Assembly: GCA_003508835.1 (NCBI GenBank)
Contig: PUFA01000022.1
Coordinates: 6,448,001 to 6,512,000, forward strand
Direction: 5' to 3'
Origin: Eonycteris spelaea
Lineage: Eukaryota; Chordata; Mammalia; Chiroptera; Pteropodidae
Length of the DNA stretch: 64,000 nt
The translations under genes were made by a program, and so were the position numbers. Below, one piece after another: positions 1-12,159 of the stretch; within the stretch, counting starts at the first letter, position 1; every line of letters starts with the position of its first letter. The notes beneath the pieces were generated by a model. It made no database searches and had not been told where the DNA came from. It saw only the letters and a program-made list of their open reading frames with translations.

Positions 1-545
1 ACTTTAGCCATTCTAATGGGCTTAGAGTAGTAATCTATTGTAAAGATGCTAACCATCTTTTATGATGTTTATTGATGATCTGACATCTTGTTTTGTGGCA
101 TATACATTTAAATTGCATGTCTATTTTTCTTAATTGGATCATTTCTTTATAAATTCTGGATATAAGATCTTTATCAGCTTTATGTATTACTGATATTTTC
201 TCTCAGTTTGTGGTTTGTCTTTTCTATGTACTTAATGATGAATGCTGCATTTTAGAGACCAGAAGATTTGAAATCTGATGCTCAATTTATGATTTTTAGT
301 TTTGTGCTTTTTGTATCTTAAGAAATCTTTGCCTAAAGTATCAGATTTTCTCCTATATTTTCATCTAAATGTTGTATATTTTTAACTTTTATGTTTAGAT
401 CTATGGTCCATTTTTACTTAATTCTCATGTTTGATGTGAGGTAAGGGTGTAGGTTTTTTATGTTGACTTTTTCTCCAAATAGGTACCAGTTATTTTAGAG
501 CCTTGCAATTGTACTATAGGTCACTGAAGCTTTATTTTTCTACTT
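1..545 (-). mobile_element. L1 ORF2 3' portion, antisense, old
   Basis: The plus strand reads like the reverse complement of the C-terminal part of L1 ORF2. It opens with a segment like the usual 'gccattctaatgg' and later has the characteristic 'ttctggatat' and 'agaaatctttgcctaa' stretches, in the expected order. The element runs off the left edge of the window and is too diverged to keep an open frame. It is followed by a 15-base T run (544-558). Assigned by recognition of the family pattern; subfamily not resolved. Confidence 0.75.
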
Positions 546-585
546 TTTTTTTTTTTTTGTATGTATCTTTGTGCTTCAGTTTAGA

Positions 586-963
586 TATTGCTATGAACTG
601 AATTCACAACTTAACCTGCTCAAACTCTAAATTCCAGTGTGACTATATTTTGAGATATGGCCTATAAGGAAGTAATTAAGGTTTAATGAAGTCAAAAGGA
701 AGAGACTCTTATTAGAATTAGTGTCCTTAAAAGAAGAGATGCCAGAGAGTTTATTCACATTCTCTCTCCACGTGAGCACAGAGAAAAGGCCAGGTGAATA
801 CATACCAAGAAGGTGGCCACCTGCAAGAGAGCTGTCATTAGAACTCGACCATGCTGACACCCTGATCTCACACATCTAGCCTCCAAAATTGTGGCAAAAT
901 ATATTTCTGTTGCTCAAGCCACCCAGTCTATAAAGCACTTTGCATGGCAGCCCAAACTACACA
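586..963 (+). mobile_element. MaLR-type solo LTR (MLT1-like)
   Basis: It matches the order of landmarks of MLT1-type ERVL-MaLR LTRs: an 'attgctatgaactgaatt' start, 'ccagtgtgactatatttt', 'gtccttaaaagaagagatg', 'tctctccacgtgagcacag', then 'cctccaaaattgtg' and 'aagccacccagtctat' at the 3' end. Its length, about 380 bp, fits the family. No internal retroviral sequence adjoins it, so it looks like a solo LTR. An 82-codon minus-strand ORF inside it is chance. Confidence 0.85.
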
Positions 964-984
964 GGTATCCTCAATTGTTATTTC

Positions 985-1810
985 TTTGTGTTTACTGCTA
1001 ATTTGACTTTCAGTTCCTAATGAGATGCTAACCTCAAACAGTAAATATTTTAATTTAGGTATATTTATCTTAGAAGTTCCATCTGGTTTTTATTTATATT
1101 TCTCTTTTGCATTATGCTTTTCCTTATGTGATTCATAAATTCTGCTTATTTGCATGGCTAGTGTTTGTTTTATTAGATCCAAGACATTGCATAGGCCATG
1201 TTGAGTATTTTATTGACCGCCTTTAAAAAGTATTGTAGTTTGCTCTGGGAGACAGTTAAGTTATATGAAGAGGCTTTCTTATTTTATTTTATTTTTTTTC
1301 TTTTCAATTTTGTTGCGGCAGGTCTGGGGTAGGCTTTACTCAAAGTATATACAGAACTACTACACAGTGTTGGCCCTTCAAAGTGTTATACTGATTGTCC
1401 AAGTGTTCAATGTTTCTTTACTCTCTCTGGACAAAATCTGAATTTCATCCCTGTGTGTGGCCTGGGAATTAATACTCATAAATTGCTTGCAATTGTTTCC
1501 TTGACTTTTTTGGGGTTTCACTCTATTTGTGTATAGGTTAACAGTCAGCCAAGGAAAAAGAGAACTACTATACTGTTTTTCTCCAAGCTTGCGTCTTTCT
1601 GATAATTACCCCACATATTCCATCAGCCTCAGTCTTCCCAACTACAATCTGTATCTCTTCAGCTCAACAAAACTCTCACGATCTGTGCTGCTACTCTCTT
1701 CTTGCTCTGTAATCCGGAACTTGCCTTCCTCCAGAAAGAAGAGCAGACCAACTACAGGGCTTGCCTCGTTCCCTCAGGAAATATAAAACCGTAATCCCAC
1801 CATTTCAAAC
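985..1810 (-). mobile_element. Old interspersed repeat, probably antisense L1 3' region
   Basis: The stretch 'gctctgggagacagttaagtt' and the later 'ccctgtgtgtggcctgggaa' recall a common ancient mammalian repeat that I associate with antisense L1 3' regions. The match is patchy and the right boundary is uncertain. An 85-codon plus-strand ORF at 1529-1786 lies inside it and has no recognisable protein features. Confidence 0.4.
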
Positions 1811-4444
1811 ATTTGTCCAGCTTCCTAACTGTTTACATTGAGAGATATTCTACAGCTCAGTTATTGCTTTACAGGATTTGCAATAAGCATATCAGGGAAA
1901 AATATAAAGAATACTTCTGGATATTTTTTTGCTTTGTTTCAGAAACAGGAGTAATGTGGGATGGAAGTGGGACAATAAGCGTGAACTTGAGACAAAGGAT
2001 TTTCTGAAAGTCAACAGAGTTATGTTGTGAGTACATATCTAAGAGGTGAACTGTTAAAACGGACTTTAAGATAACAGCATTGGGATTAAGAAAAAGGTGG
2101 CTTATGAAGAGACTTTAACCATCTTTTCTACTCATATCCCACAACAATTATAGTACAGAAATATTAAAAGTACAAGAGTTTACAGGAGAAGAGGTAAAAG
2201 TGAATATCTCTATGATTTTTTTTTTTTTTTTACTTTTACAAAGCAATAGAATAACTGACCTAACAAGTAAAACAGTTCTTAATGTCAATCCATTTTGCGA
2301 GACAGCTCCACACAACCAAGCATGTTTACCTGTTGACTCTCTAAGATGCTTAGTATTTGGAGGAACAATTTCAAAGATGTTGAAACCATGGAGGTCAATT
2401 TTATGTTAAATTATCAGCTTTTGTTAAAGGAAAGAAATTTAAATGCACTAGGGAAACTTCTTTAAATAAAAATTTACTATTTTTCTTCTGAACTCTACAT
2501 GCAAAATTCTTATTTGTACAAAGGACTTGATATACATTGCTTAAACAAATTGAGCATCTACATAAAAACTAAGATAATTTGTGTAATTACTGCTGTTTTA
2601 AAAGATGTGAACTAAAATATCTTCTGGTTATTTTCTTTAATAATGCCAAATTAATATTTACTTTTCTTTGTATACTACATAATATTTCATTTCTTAGAGG
2701 AAGATGGTGAGGTATTACAATACCTCAATAATAGAATTACCATTACAATCAACTGCAAATATAAATATCACTCTATTGTTTAGAGTAATATTATTCATCT
2801 TAATAGATAGTCTGGTTACCTCTAGGTAAATGATTTCTCTTTGAACATCTATCAAATGACATAGAACTAGACAGCATTGCAAGTCTGGAAAAGAAGAATC
2901 AACTGCATATAGTGGAACGTGAACATTGCGGGTTGCTCAGAAGCATAACAACACAAGACACCTCAGAGCATACAACGCAGACTTTCTTGTTAGTAATTTA
3001 AAGATATTTCATGAGTATTACAAAATATATCCTGCAATCTGGGAAAGAATTAATCTCATAAAATATTTAACAATTATAATTGTACACATAAAAAAAGACA
3101 TCTAATTGTTCCCATTCAGTCCATCACACAAAAGCAAGGTTTCATGACTGAATCACTTCAGTCTGATTGCGGAACACTGTGAAAGACTGGCCTTAGCTGT
3201 TTAAAAACATTTGACTTACAAGTTGAGCCACAGAAAAAGAATATGAAGGCAAATCATTGTTAACTTTGAAAACCTCATCCTCACATTTTTTTTTTTTTTT
3301 ATTTTGAGATGCAGTTAAGAATATTGGTCAGAAGAAATGTCCCACAGGTTAAGACAATTTGTCCCAACTGATACATGTTTATAGCTGTAACCAGCAAAGT
3401 CAACGACTTTCTAATTCTCCCCTCTGGAAAAGAACCAAAAAACATATTTCTGTAGCTGCTATAAAATTATTCACTTATAGGAAGAAAGTTTTAATATAAT
3501 GCTGTTCTCAGAGTCCTGTTGGGTGAAACAGTGAACTTCTGGTGTTTATAATAATAAAGTCCCTTGGAGAAGGTCCAAAATCCATTTGCCTAAAACTGAG
3601 TTCTATGTTCCCAATGTTGTTAATAGTGGCATTCAGCCTTTTCCGGAAGAACAGATGCCCACTGTTTGGTTTTGCAAATTTTCACAGGAGATGGGCTATG
3701 TCTACCCACTAAGTGGCAGAATAGTTTAGAAAATATCTCTGGCCATAACTTCAATTAAATTTATTAAAGCACAACCTATATAGTTTTAACACAATTAAAA
3801 CAATATATAATCCTATCTTTCTAAATTGTGTTGCCAGGTTGATGAAGAATCTGAAATAATTTGACTAAAAGCCAAAAACCAGGGTTAATACTATTTTCAT
3901 ATTATTTTATGTAACCAGCATACAACAAATTTAATTTTCATTAATTTTGACACATATATTGAGAAATAGATGCTAAAACTTAAGACATCTAGTGTGCCAT
4001 ATTTCTTTTTTAATCCATGTCATATTTTTTTTTACTATGTCAGTATTCAGATAATTTTTATGCAACTATAATGATAATATTTTTGGATTTAAATACCAAA
4101 GACCAGATAGAGTCAATGCTTATTTAGCCATCAGTGATAGATATAATAGATGCAAAGTTTGGCTAGTAACTTGAGACTTCATTCTAATCCAAAAGGACGC
4201 AGATCTGTAGCAGTAGCCCATGGTGATGTTTAATTTATTGCTCAAAGAAGCAGAAAGACATTGCACAACTGGTCATTGCAAATTTAATCTGATTCAATTT
4301 CAGTTGTGTTATTGCTGCTGTTTATCAAGCCTATCATCAATTTGTTTCTGATTCCCTAGCTAATTCACCAAATAGGATCTTCTCTCTTTCTTCTTCAATG
4401 CCTTGATCTGATAATCACGCCTATGAAACTTAAAATGGTAGAAA
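1811..4444. other. Unassigned AT-rich sequence
   Basis: No gene, RNA or repeat family recognised. It contains T-runs at about 2217-2231 and 3284-3300 and scattered short ORFs of at most 69 codons, compatible with chance. Confidence 0.6.
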
Positions 4445-4620
4445 GACTATACACATTGGCTTCAGAAATCAGAGTTTTAAGATTTTTAATTTATTAACTG
4501 TGTTGTCTTGTTTAAGTCATAGCATTATACTTCTGTGTTCTCACTGATAAATAATAGTAGTAGCTATTTCACAGAAATAATGCAAAAAGAAAATGTGAAC
4601 ACATGCTGAAGTGTGATGTG
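4445..4620 (+). mobile_element. MIR SINE, diverged
   Basis: A MIR-like middle ('gtcttgtttaagtcat', 'ctgtgttctcactgataa', then 'aataatagtagtag') is in the forward order of the MIR core: decision on tens of bases, heavily diverged. A MER5A-like element lies about 30 bp downstream. Confidence 0.5.
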
Positions 4621-4650
4621 TAACCTGGTGTGAATAAATCGTTTGTGAGA

Positions 4651-4840
4651 TAGTGGTTAGTGAAGTGTGGCACGGCGGGGGGGGGGGGCAGCATCAGAAA
4701 AACTGGTAGTATCTATTTTGTTAGAAATGAAAGCAATTAAGCCCCAAGCCCGATCTACTGAATCAGAAATTTTAGGGGTGGAACCTAATAATCTGTGTTT
4801 GAACAAGTCTTGCAAGTGACTTTGGTGCTGAGTAAAGACA
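4651..4840 (+). mobile_element. MER5A-like hAT-Charlie DNA transposon remnant
   Basis: It follows the MER5A pattern: 'tagtggttagtgaagtgtgg' at the left end, 'cagcatcag', 'ttgttagaaatg', 'tctactgaatcagaaattt', 'ggggtggaacctaataatctgtg' and 'aacaagtcttgcaagtgactt'. It is a non-autonomous element with no coding capacity. A 12-base G run (4677-4688) replaces part of the variable left section. The minus-strand ORF across it is not a gene. Confidence 0.85.
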
Positions 4841-5905
4841 GAACCGTCAGTGTAAGGAATCCTACTTCTTTGTTCTTGGCCTGGCACCTGTGTCTTGCCC
4901 ACTAGCATCCTTACTCAATGATTTTTCAAGGATCGCTGAGAACGACATTGATCTTTAACACATGGCTTTATGCCATGAATGACTGAATATTTAATATGTA
5001 ATAAAATCATATCTAGATGATTTAAATATAATTACATAAATACAATATAATTCATGTAAATATTTATTTCGATTTTAATTACATTCAATTTCACCTATCT
5101 ATCGGTGAGGAGATCGCACATCATGTGTCAGGATCTAGGAAACACCACTGCCTTACTCAGATTTAGATTTTCCTTCTTATATTTTTCAAATTCTAGTCAC
5201 TCGCTCACTCATTCCTTCCCTCAGTTTTCTTTTTTCTTTCTTCACTCTCCTTCTCCCTTTCATAAATGTCGTATATCATCCTCTGCCATATTCATGTTCT
5301 ATAGTGTCACTGGTACTATTGGAACTGTGTCGAATATCTTCGTACATTTGTTTTTAATTTACTTTAGACAAATAATTTCCTTTAGATAAGAGAAGTGAAG
5401 AGCGGAGAAAGAAAAAAAAAAACAACTACTAAGGGTGTTGTTTAGTGAAACATGTTGATTTTTGTGTGCGCACAGGTTTGGATGCAAAGCAGACTATTTT
5501 CCTACTCTGGGTTGAAGGGGAAAACTTCCCTGTATAATGCCTGCCTTCAACACATTTTTTTTTTTTCTCTCTTTTTGTCTCTCGTAAGTCTCTAATACTT
5601 TTGTGGTCTGTCTTCCGCTAACACTGCTTTAATGATTTTGTGTTTTAGGCTTTATTCCTTAGGCAAAATGAGTATATCCAAATTGTTTACAAGCTAAAAA
5701 ATGGACTCCTAATCAAAAGAAATATATCTTTATTAAACATCTCTAGCTGCAGTTGTTTGAGATTTTACTATCCCACTTTTTGGAGGTTTACAAAAACATT
5801 CTTATAATAACATTTTTGTGCAATTCTGATTATTTTACCTATTTTAACAGCCTTGTTCAAAATAATATAATGGCATATTTTAAATATAATGTGATTTATA
5901 AAATT
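4841..5905. other. Unassigned sequence with pyrimidine-rich stretch
   Basis: Nothing recognised. 5195-5260 is strongly pyrimidine-rich (mostly ttc/ctc), which explains the 94-codon open frame at 5105-5389 rich in Ser, Phe and His. There is no codon or domain signal of a real protein. Confidence 0.55.
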
Positions 5906-6085
5906 ACTTATGTGCTAGACAAAAGCTCTACCTGTTTTAATTCTCTTAATAGTATAATTTATAAAGAACTACTATTATTTCCATTTTACAGATGAGTAAA
6001 TGGAAGAAATGAGAGTTTAAATGATCTGTTCAAATTACATAAGAAGTGGTAAAGAAGGGAATTTTTTTAGCAGGGCTAGGGAAAG
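5906..6085 (-). mobile_element. MIR SINE
   Basis: Reverse-orientation MIR: 'gtgctagaca', 'ttaattctcttaatagtat', 'actattatttccattttaca' with 'gatgagtaaatgga', then 'aatgatctgttcaaattacat' and 'agaagtggtaaag'. These correspond in order to the antisense MIR landmarks (size class, cattttacagatgag, cttgcccaa, agtggcagag). Confidence 0.75.
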
Positions 6086-7240
6086 TGTTAACATTAGTCT
6101 CTAGGGTTTTATGTAGTTTTGAATTTTAACTTTTAGACATATGAGAGGTGGGAATGGGAGATTTATCTCTTAATTATCAAGTTACTATTTCTGAAGAAAT
6201 GTCCACACTTTATATGAAGAACCTCAGGAAAAGATGAAAGAGCCCACTTACTTCTCCCTGACCACCCTGCCCCCCGCCAAGCAGGCCCAGTGTTCAGGAC
6301 TCCACACTGGAAAGTGTCTACACTCAGAGGTGCCTGTGGGGGATGCAGAGAGAATGCCCACTCATATCCAAATGAGGACATGTTTCCCTTAAGAACAGTC
6401 ATACCCTTGGGAAATTTTACTTTCCATGATTTTTCAGTTTCTTCAATTAGTTTACCTTTGAATTCTTATCACATTTTATCTTTTCTCTTTTCATGCTTCT
6501 ATTTTACAATTTTACATCTTTGGCTTCTTTAGTTTTCTTTTTGTTTAATTATTTATATTTATTAAAAAAAAAAAAAAAACCTGATGTTTTCCAGGAAGGA
6601 ATGAGTTAAGACCAATGAGGTGATTGCCTTGGGACATAAAATTTAAAAGAGCAGCAAAATTTAATAATCAAGATATATATAATTTTTTCATGTAATATTT
6701 TTAAAAAGTCACTGGCAAGCTATGCCCCCTGAGCTAGTTTTCTCTTCTTGTAAATAAAATTCCATTGGAACAAGCACAGGAATTATGTGAGGTGAGTGAG
6801 GTATAGTCATTACACATGCAGGATAAAATTGTTTTTATATAAAATTTTGCTATTTATTACTAAGTTTTTTTGCATTATTTTAAAAAATATTGTCTATCTA
6901 TATTGATTATGTACTTATTTTGAACCACCTCGAATTGTTCACCCTGAGGCATGCTGTCTCACTCACCTCACCTGCCCTAGTCCCAACCTGGGAATACTTT
7001 TTTTTTTTTTTTAAATAATCCTAGAATCCACTTTCATACTACAATTGCTTTCTCCATGAGATGCACAACTCAACATATTTCCCAAAGCAATGATTCTCTT
7101 GTAGATAGAACGTAGGATTAGTAGACTTTTATTTATTAAGTACTCAACATATATCAGGCTATGTAAAGCATGTCCTGCTACAAAAATTCAGAGTAAAAAT
7201 TCCACACATCTCTTTTATTTTTTTAATAAAACAGAGCAAC
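6086..7240. other. Unassigned AT-rich sequence
   Basis: No family recognised apart from a possible short MIR-like start near 7120-7160 ('tatttattaagtactcaaca'). There is an A-run near 6563 and a T-run near 6999. Opposite-strand ORFs at 6163-6532 overlap one another and show no protein features. Confidence 0.5.
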
Positions 7241-7400
7241 ACTTTCACATATCAAACTGAGATAAATCTCAATATCTAACTCTTGACATGCTTTTTCAGA
7301 TTTTTCAAAACTATGAAAGGATATGGAATCCGTAATAGTGATCTAAATGACTTCCACACTTAAATGGAAAATAATGCCCATAAAGAATTAAAATCATTAA
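7241..7400 (+). repeat. Local direct repeat, copy A
   Basis: About 150 bp that recurs in the same orientation at 8512-8665. The best conserved blocks are 'atcaaactgagataaatct' (19 bases), 'aatatctaactctt' and 'tatggaatccgtaatagtg'. I estimate high but clearly diverged identity, with small indels. Family unknown. It may be two fragments of one unnamed repeat or a local duplication. Confidence 0.8.
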
Positions 7401-8511
7401 ACTTTCCTCTCTTGTCTTTGTTCCTTGGTATCACATGGTGCCCCCGCTGAACTCTAGTCCTTTGCTGGTCCACTTTGTAATGCCTCCTTGTCTTAGATCT
7501 AGCACAAACTGTTATAATCCTACAGATCAAAGAGATCTGAACACTTTCTAGGTCAAGCACAATTAAGTTTCTTTGTGTTGGCCTCCATTCTGTTTACTTA
7601 CCTATTCTCAATCTTTGTTCTTAAAACTCAAGCAATGTATTAAGTCTTCTGGGAAACTTCATGCATCAGCCTCATGCAAGGAAGATGGTGATTATCTGCC
7701 CAAGAACCTGTACTCTTCTTGAGGTTGGTTCAACAGCCTAAATCCCACTGCCTTCAGGTAATTTTGCATAAGATTCTTGTTGTGCTTTTATGCTCTGGGT
7801 CAACCTGTCCACCAAGATACATCCACCTAACTTTGACCCCCAATGGTATGGTGAAGAATGTTCTGTTTCCTTCCAGGAAGGTACTTGGATTTTTATGTTT
7901 ACTGGATCCCCTTACTCTATTACTATTCTTCTCTATCCTAGCAACGTCAAGTAGTGGTACTTTTATAGTCACAAAGGAATAGTAATTCTAGAATAGTGGT
8001 TTCCAATAAAAATTTATAGGACCAAGAAGGCAAACTTTTTCAAAAGCAAAGAATGAATAATTAATGCAACATATTTGTTCCCTATAGGAATATTTCTATT
8101 TTCTTTCACTGTTTACCTACCTCAATCCATAGAGAAAGGAACTTCCTATGTTTTGTTCCCTTGAGGACATACTATTTCCTGAGGTAGGAAGAACATTTGT
8201 AAAAAGGGTCTGATACTGAGTCTTATTTTCTGGAGGATGTCAGTCCAGCATCAAAATCTCTGCTTCCACTTGCTTTGGTCCCCTGCTGTTCCCTTTTTCT
8301 CCACACAAGCATAGGTGGTGCCCATCACTGGCACCTTCTTGTTTATCATTCTTCAAGTATTTGGCATTTTCTCATCATCTCCACCCTTCCTCCACCTGCT
8401 AATCTCTTTCCCTACCCAGACTATAGAGGACATTCAGTCCTGTATCCGCATCATTAGATTTGTGCACTAATGGCAGAGATTAAAGCCAATTTGGAGAGAG
8501 AATAAATAATA
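7401..8511. other. Sequence between the two local repeat copies
   Basis: About 1.1 kb with no recognised family and no credible coding frame. Opposite-strand ORFs of 87 and 72 codons overlap at 7719-7982. It is flanked by the same-orientation repeats at 7241 and 8512, so it could be the interior of an unrecognised element. Confidence 0.5.
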
Positions 8512-8665
8512 CACCTTTCATATTATCAAACTGAGATAAATCTTAATATCTAACTCTTAGTACACTTTCAGATTTTCTAAAATTATGAAAGGTATGGAAT
8601 CCGTAATAGTGGTCTGAATGATTTCCATACTTAAACTAAAAATGATCATAAAAAATAAAAATCAT
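8512..8665 (+). repeat. Local direct repeat, copy B
   Basis: Second copy of the repeat at 7241-7400, in the same orientation and about 1.27 kb downstream. It shares 'atcaaactgagataaatct', 'tatctaactctta' and 'tatggaatccgtaatagtg'. Its right end merges into the hairpin at 8649-8686. Confidence 0.8.
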
Positions 8666-8686
8666 TTTTTATGATTTTATTTTTTA
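8649..8686. repeat. Inverted repeat with T5 loop
   Basis: The left arm at 8649-8665 and the right arm at 8671-8686 are complementary over 16 base pairs with one bulged A, separated by a five-T loop. All but two of the pairs are A:T, so stability is modest. It sits at the right edge of local repeat copy B. Confidence 0.7.
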
Positions 8687-8885
8687 GGAAGCCTGAGCTT
8701 CACATTTAAGACACAGTTCCATTTATGATTGTATAAGATATATACTTGGTCATTAACACAGCCAATATTTTTATTGTAAGTTATTAACTTTGTTTTTCTT
8801 TTTTTAAAAATCTCTACTGGGTAATCCAAAGGAGGAGAAAGATGAGAGGAGTCTTGTCTCAGAACTTTCAAAACCTTGTATAATT

Positions 8886-9053
8886 GCATGTTTAATCCTC
8901 ATTATCAATTCTGTGGATTAGGTGCTATCATCAGTTGTTTTAGGTAATAGAAGTTTAGAGATCTTAAATAAGAGTTACAAAATTACATGGATTGGTAGAG
9001 CTAGGATTTGAATCCAGGTTTCCTAAGTCCACATGCTGGCCTCTTAATTACTG
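8886..9053 (-). mobile_element. MIR SINE
   Basis: Antisense MIR landmarks in order: 'tttaatcctcattatcaatt', 'taggtgctatcatca', 'ttagagatcttaaataag', 'attggtagagctaggatttg' and 'aatccaggtttcctaagtcc'. The last block corresponds to the tRNA-like B-box side of MIR. Confidence 0.85.
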
Positions 9054-9634
9054 GGTTAAAAAGAGAATACATTAACTTCTCCGAGGTTCCTGCAAAGTTC
9101 TCTGACATTTTAGCATTACTCCATTATTTCAATACTCCATCTAGCCTTTCACTCCTGAGATGGGCGAGTTTGGTCAAATAAAAAGTGGGTGAGGGCATCA
9201 GAATTCTGAACTAAGGATCTTTCCCTTTTCCTCTCTTATTCTCTCATAAAACCAATAACCAGATGAAATTCAGGGCATGTGTTACAAGAATTATTGTGTA
9301 CAATTAAAACTTTCTCCCATATGGCAATAATATCCTCCAAATCTAACAAGAAAGTAACCACTTTTCTGAAATAATTCATTTACAAATGGTGTAAAAACAT
9401 ACTATCTGTATTAAATATAAAGAACAAGACATGAACTACACACACACACTCACACACAAAATCTGGAAATAACCATGCCCCTTTTTTGCTTAAACTTTTA
9501 GTTTGTATGTCAAATCCCCATGTCAGGTAGAAGCAGACAACAACCACACACACATATCAGAAAGTTATGCCAGGGTTCCTTTATAATAGTGTCAAAGTCA
9601 GGATTTTTCCTATGGATAATGAAAAATGACCATT
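9054..9634. other. Unassigned sequence with short CA tract
   Basis: Nothing recognised except an interrupted CA tract at about 9438-9458. No credible ORF. Confidence 0.5.
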
Positions 9635-10642
9635 GTCAGTTAGTATCCAAAATTTATAAAGAATTCATACTCAAAACCAAAAAAACCCCCAAACAATCCA
9701 ATTGAAAAATGGGTAGAGGACCTGAATAGGCATTTTTCCAAAAAGGACATACAGATGGCCAATAGTGTGATATATGAAAAGATACTTAATGTCACTAATC
9801 ATCAGAGAAATGCAAATTAAAACCATAGTAGATATCATCTCACACCCATCAGAATGCTATCATCAGGAAATCAACAAACGAGTGTGGACGAGGGTGTGGT
9901 GAAAAGGGAACCCTTGTACAATGGTGAAATTGCGAACTGGTGCAGCTACTTTAGAAAACATTATGGGTTTTCCTCCAAAAATTGAAAATAAAACTACCTT
10001 ATGACCCAGCAATTGTACTTCTAGGTATTTACCTGAAGAATACCAAAACACTAATTTGAAAAGATACATGCACCCTTATGCTCACTGTAGCATTATTCAC
10101 AATAGCCAAGATACAGAAGCAACCGAAGTGCCCATCAAAAGAAAACTGGTTGCAGAAGTGGTACATACATATGATGAGATGTTATTCAGCCATATAAATG
10201 AAATTTCGCCATTTGCAACATGATGACTAGAGGGTATTACGCTAGTGACATAAGTCAGATAAAGAAGGACAAATATCATATGAGTTCACTTATATGTGAA
10301 ATCTAAAGAACAAAATAAATGAACAAACAAAATGAAAACAAATTTATAAATACCGAGAACAAACTGGTGATTGCCAAATGGGAAGGGGCTGGAGGGCTGG
10401 AGGGCTGAGCGAAAAAGGTGTAGGGATTAAGTACAAACGGGTAGTTACGACATAGTCACGGGGATGTGAGGAATGGCATAAGGAATGCAGTCAATAATGT
10501 AATAACCGCATTTAGTGCAGGTGGATACTAGACTAACTGGGGGGACCACTTCACAAATTACGTATGTCTAACCACTACACTGCACACTTGAAACTAATAT
10601 AAAATAATAATAAATGTCACCTCTAATTGAAAAATAAAAAAC
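9635..10642 (+). mobile_element. L1 3' end: ORF2 C-terminus and 3' UTR, 5'-truncated
   Basis: It carries the familiar end of L1 ORF2: 'caattgaaaaatgggtagag', 'cagagaaatgcaaattaaaa', 'gacccagcaattgtacttct', then 'gttattcagccatataaatg'. Reading the plus strand gives recognisable ORF2 C-terminal protein pieces broken by stops and frameshifts, so it is dead. The 3' UTR has a tandem 'ggctggagg' block near 10387-10408. Its tail 'gtctaaccactacactgcac ... cttgaaactaatataaaat' resembles, from memory, L1 tails of bats. It ends in an AT/A-rich tail. I did not find a convincing target-site duplication. ORFs on the opposite strand here are antisense shadows. Confidence 0.93.
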
Positions 10643-11814
10643 GTTCTAAAAGGCCCATTGTCCAGCACGGTCAAGGTAACGTTTCGGCAGTCATGCTGAG
10701 AACTGCAGATTTCAGTGTGTACCGCCTGGGTCAAGGTGGGTCCAAAGCTGAAACACGAAGTCACACTATTAACTGGATTCTCCATCACAGCTATGAGAAC
10801 TGATAATGGGTCTAAATGAAAGAACAAATAGGAAATGGTTAAATTTGAACTTTCTGGTCACTGTCCTGCTTTGTAGATTATATCAATACTGCTTTAACGT
10901 CAGATAAAGAATGTTCCTCCTAGTGTAGATTTTTCTTTTTACCTCCCTGACAATCATAACAAAAGGGCAACTACCATAAACCTATGTCATAAAAGTGATA
11001 ACAGAAAGTGATCCATTCATTAGGTATAAAAACCTTCCAGAGCTTTTCCTTCTTAATAAACATGTCAAGGTAAATAAGCCACTGACGCAAAATAGCACCA
11101 TGTGACTCATACCCAGTCACTAACTTGGTACTGAATTCTGCCTTTCTATTCGAAAAATTACATCACTCTTATTTTTTGTTTTTGTTTGTTTGTTTCTGAA
11201 AACAATGTGGTCACCACTGACATCAGGACATTCGTTTTTCTCTTCGTGAACCTTATACAAACTGGTCTGTGCTGTTTCCCTAAGGTCTTGGAATATTTTG
11301 GTCTTGCTGCAGTTCTGGCATATACTGTAAGAGGGTTCGGCGTGTGAGGATGTGTGTCTGCGTGCAGCACAGACCCCATGGTCATCATGAGACTAAACCA
11401 AATGTATGTAAATGAAGAGGCGATACTGCTATTCTGAAAATAACTGTAGCCTTCGAAAGAAAGAATAACTGTGTATTTTGTAGTTCTAATGAAGAATACA
11501 GTTGCAATTACTATTTGGTCTTTCATCAGCTATCTAGACAGCGATAATATAATTCAAGAAGTATATAAGCCAGATATGTATAGTCTATGATAAATATTTT
11601 TAATTAAGTCAATTAATTTCTAATTTTATTAATAGGTAAATAACTTAATCTTTAAAACCCAGGGTTTAGTCACAAATAACCATTTAATGTTCTATGGCAT
11701 CAGCCAAATCCATCCTGTTTTATATAACCAATGAGTTAAAAATATTTTTTACATTTTTAAGTGGTTGAAGAACAATCAAAAGAATAATGACATGTTAAAA
11801 TTACACAAAACTCA
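10643..11814. other. Unassigned sequence
   Basis: No family recognised. A 122-codon minus-strand ORF (11158-11526) has low-complexity ends, no domain or signal that I can see, and no supporting promoter or splice context. I treat it as chance. Confidence 0.5.
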
Positions 11815-11972
11815 GTGTCCCAATGAAATTTTATTACACATCGGTTTACATGCTGTCTATTGTTTCTGTACTACGACAGCACAGCTGAGTAGGTAAAACA
11901 AGACCTTTTGCTCTGCAGCATAAAATAATAATTATCTGGCTCTTGGCAGGAAAAGTTTGCAGAGCCCTGCTG
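11815..11972 (+). mobile_element. hAT-type non-autonomous DNA transposon remnant
   Basis: It ends with 'ggaaaagtttgcagagccct', matching the 'aaaagtttgccgacccctg' terminus of a common mammalian hAT family, and has the typical 'aattttattacaca' section upstream. The left end is unclear. Subfamily not resolved. Confidence 0.6.
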
Positions 11973-12159
11973 TTGATAAACTGAGGAAGGGATGAACCCT
12001 TCTAGGGAGTCGCATTCCTGAATCAAGGAGAGACAAAACCCTTCTCTAGTTGAAGCAGGTGGTCACGGTAAAATGGTATCCTGGATTAGAAACTTAACCT
12101 GAGTTCATTCAGCTTGATAGTCGTCATGAAATATTAGGATCCAGGTTATAATACTAAGA

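Noticed and set aside
9863..10279. Minus-strand ORFs of 68 and 60 codons
   Set aside because: Antisense shadows of the L1 ORF2 tail.
11158..11526. 122-codon minus-strand ORF
   Set aside because: No domain, signal peptide, splice context or CpG promoter. The poly(Lys/Gln) end comes from a T-rich tract. Compatible with chance in 64 kb read in six frames.
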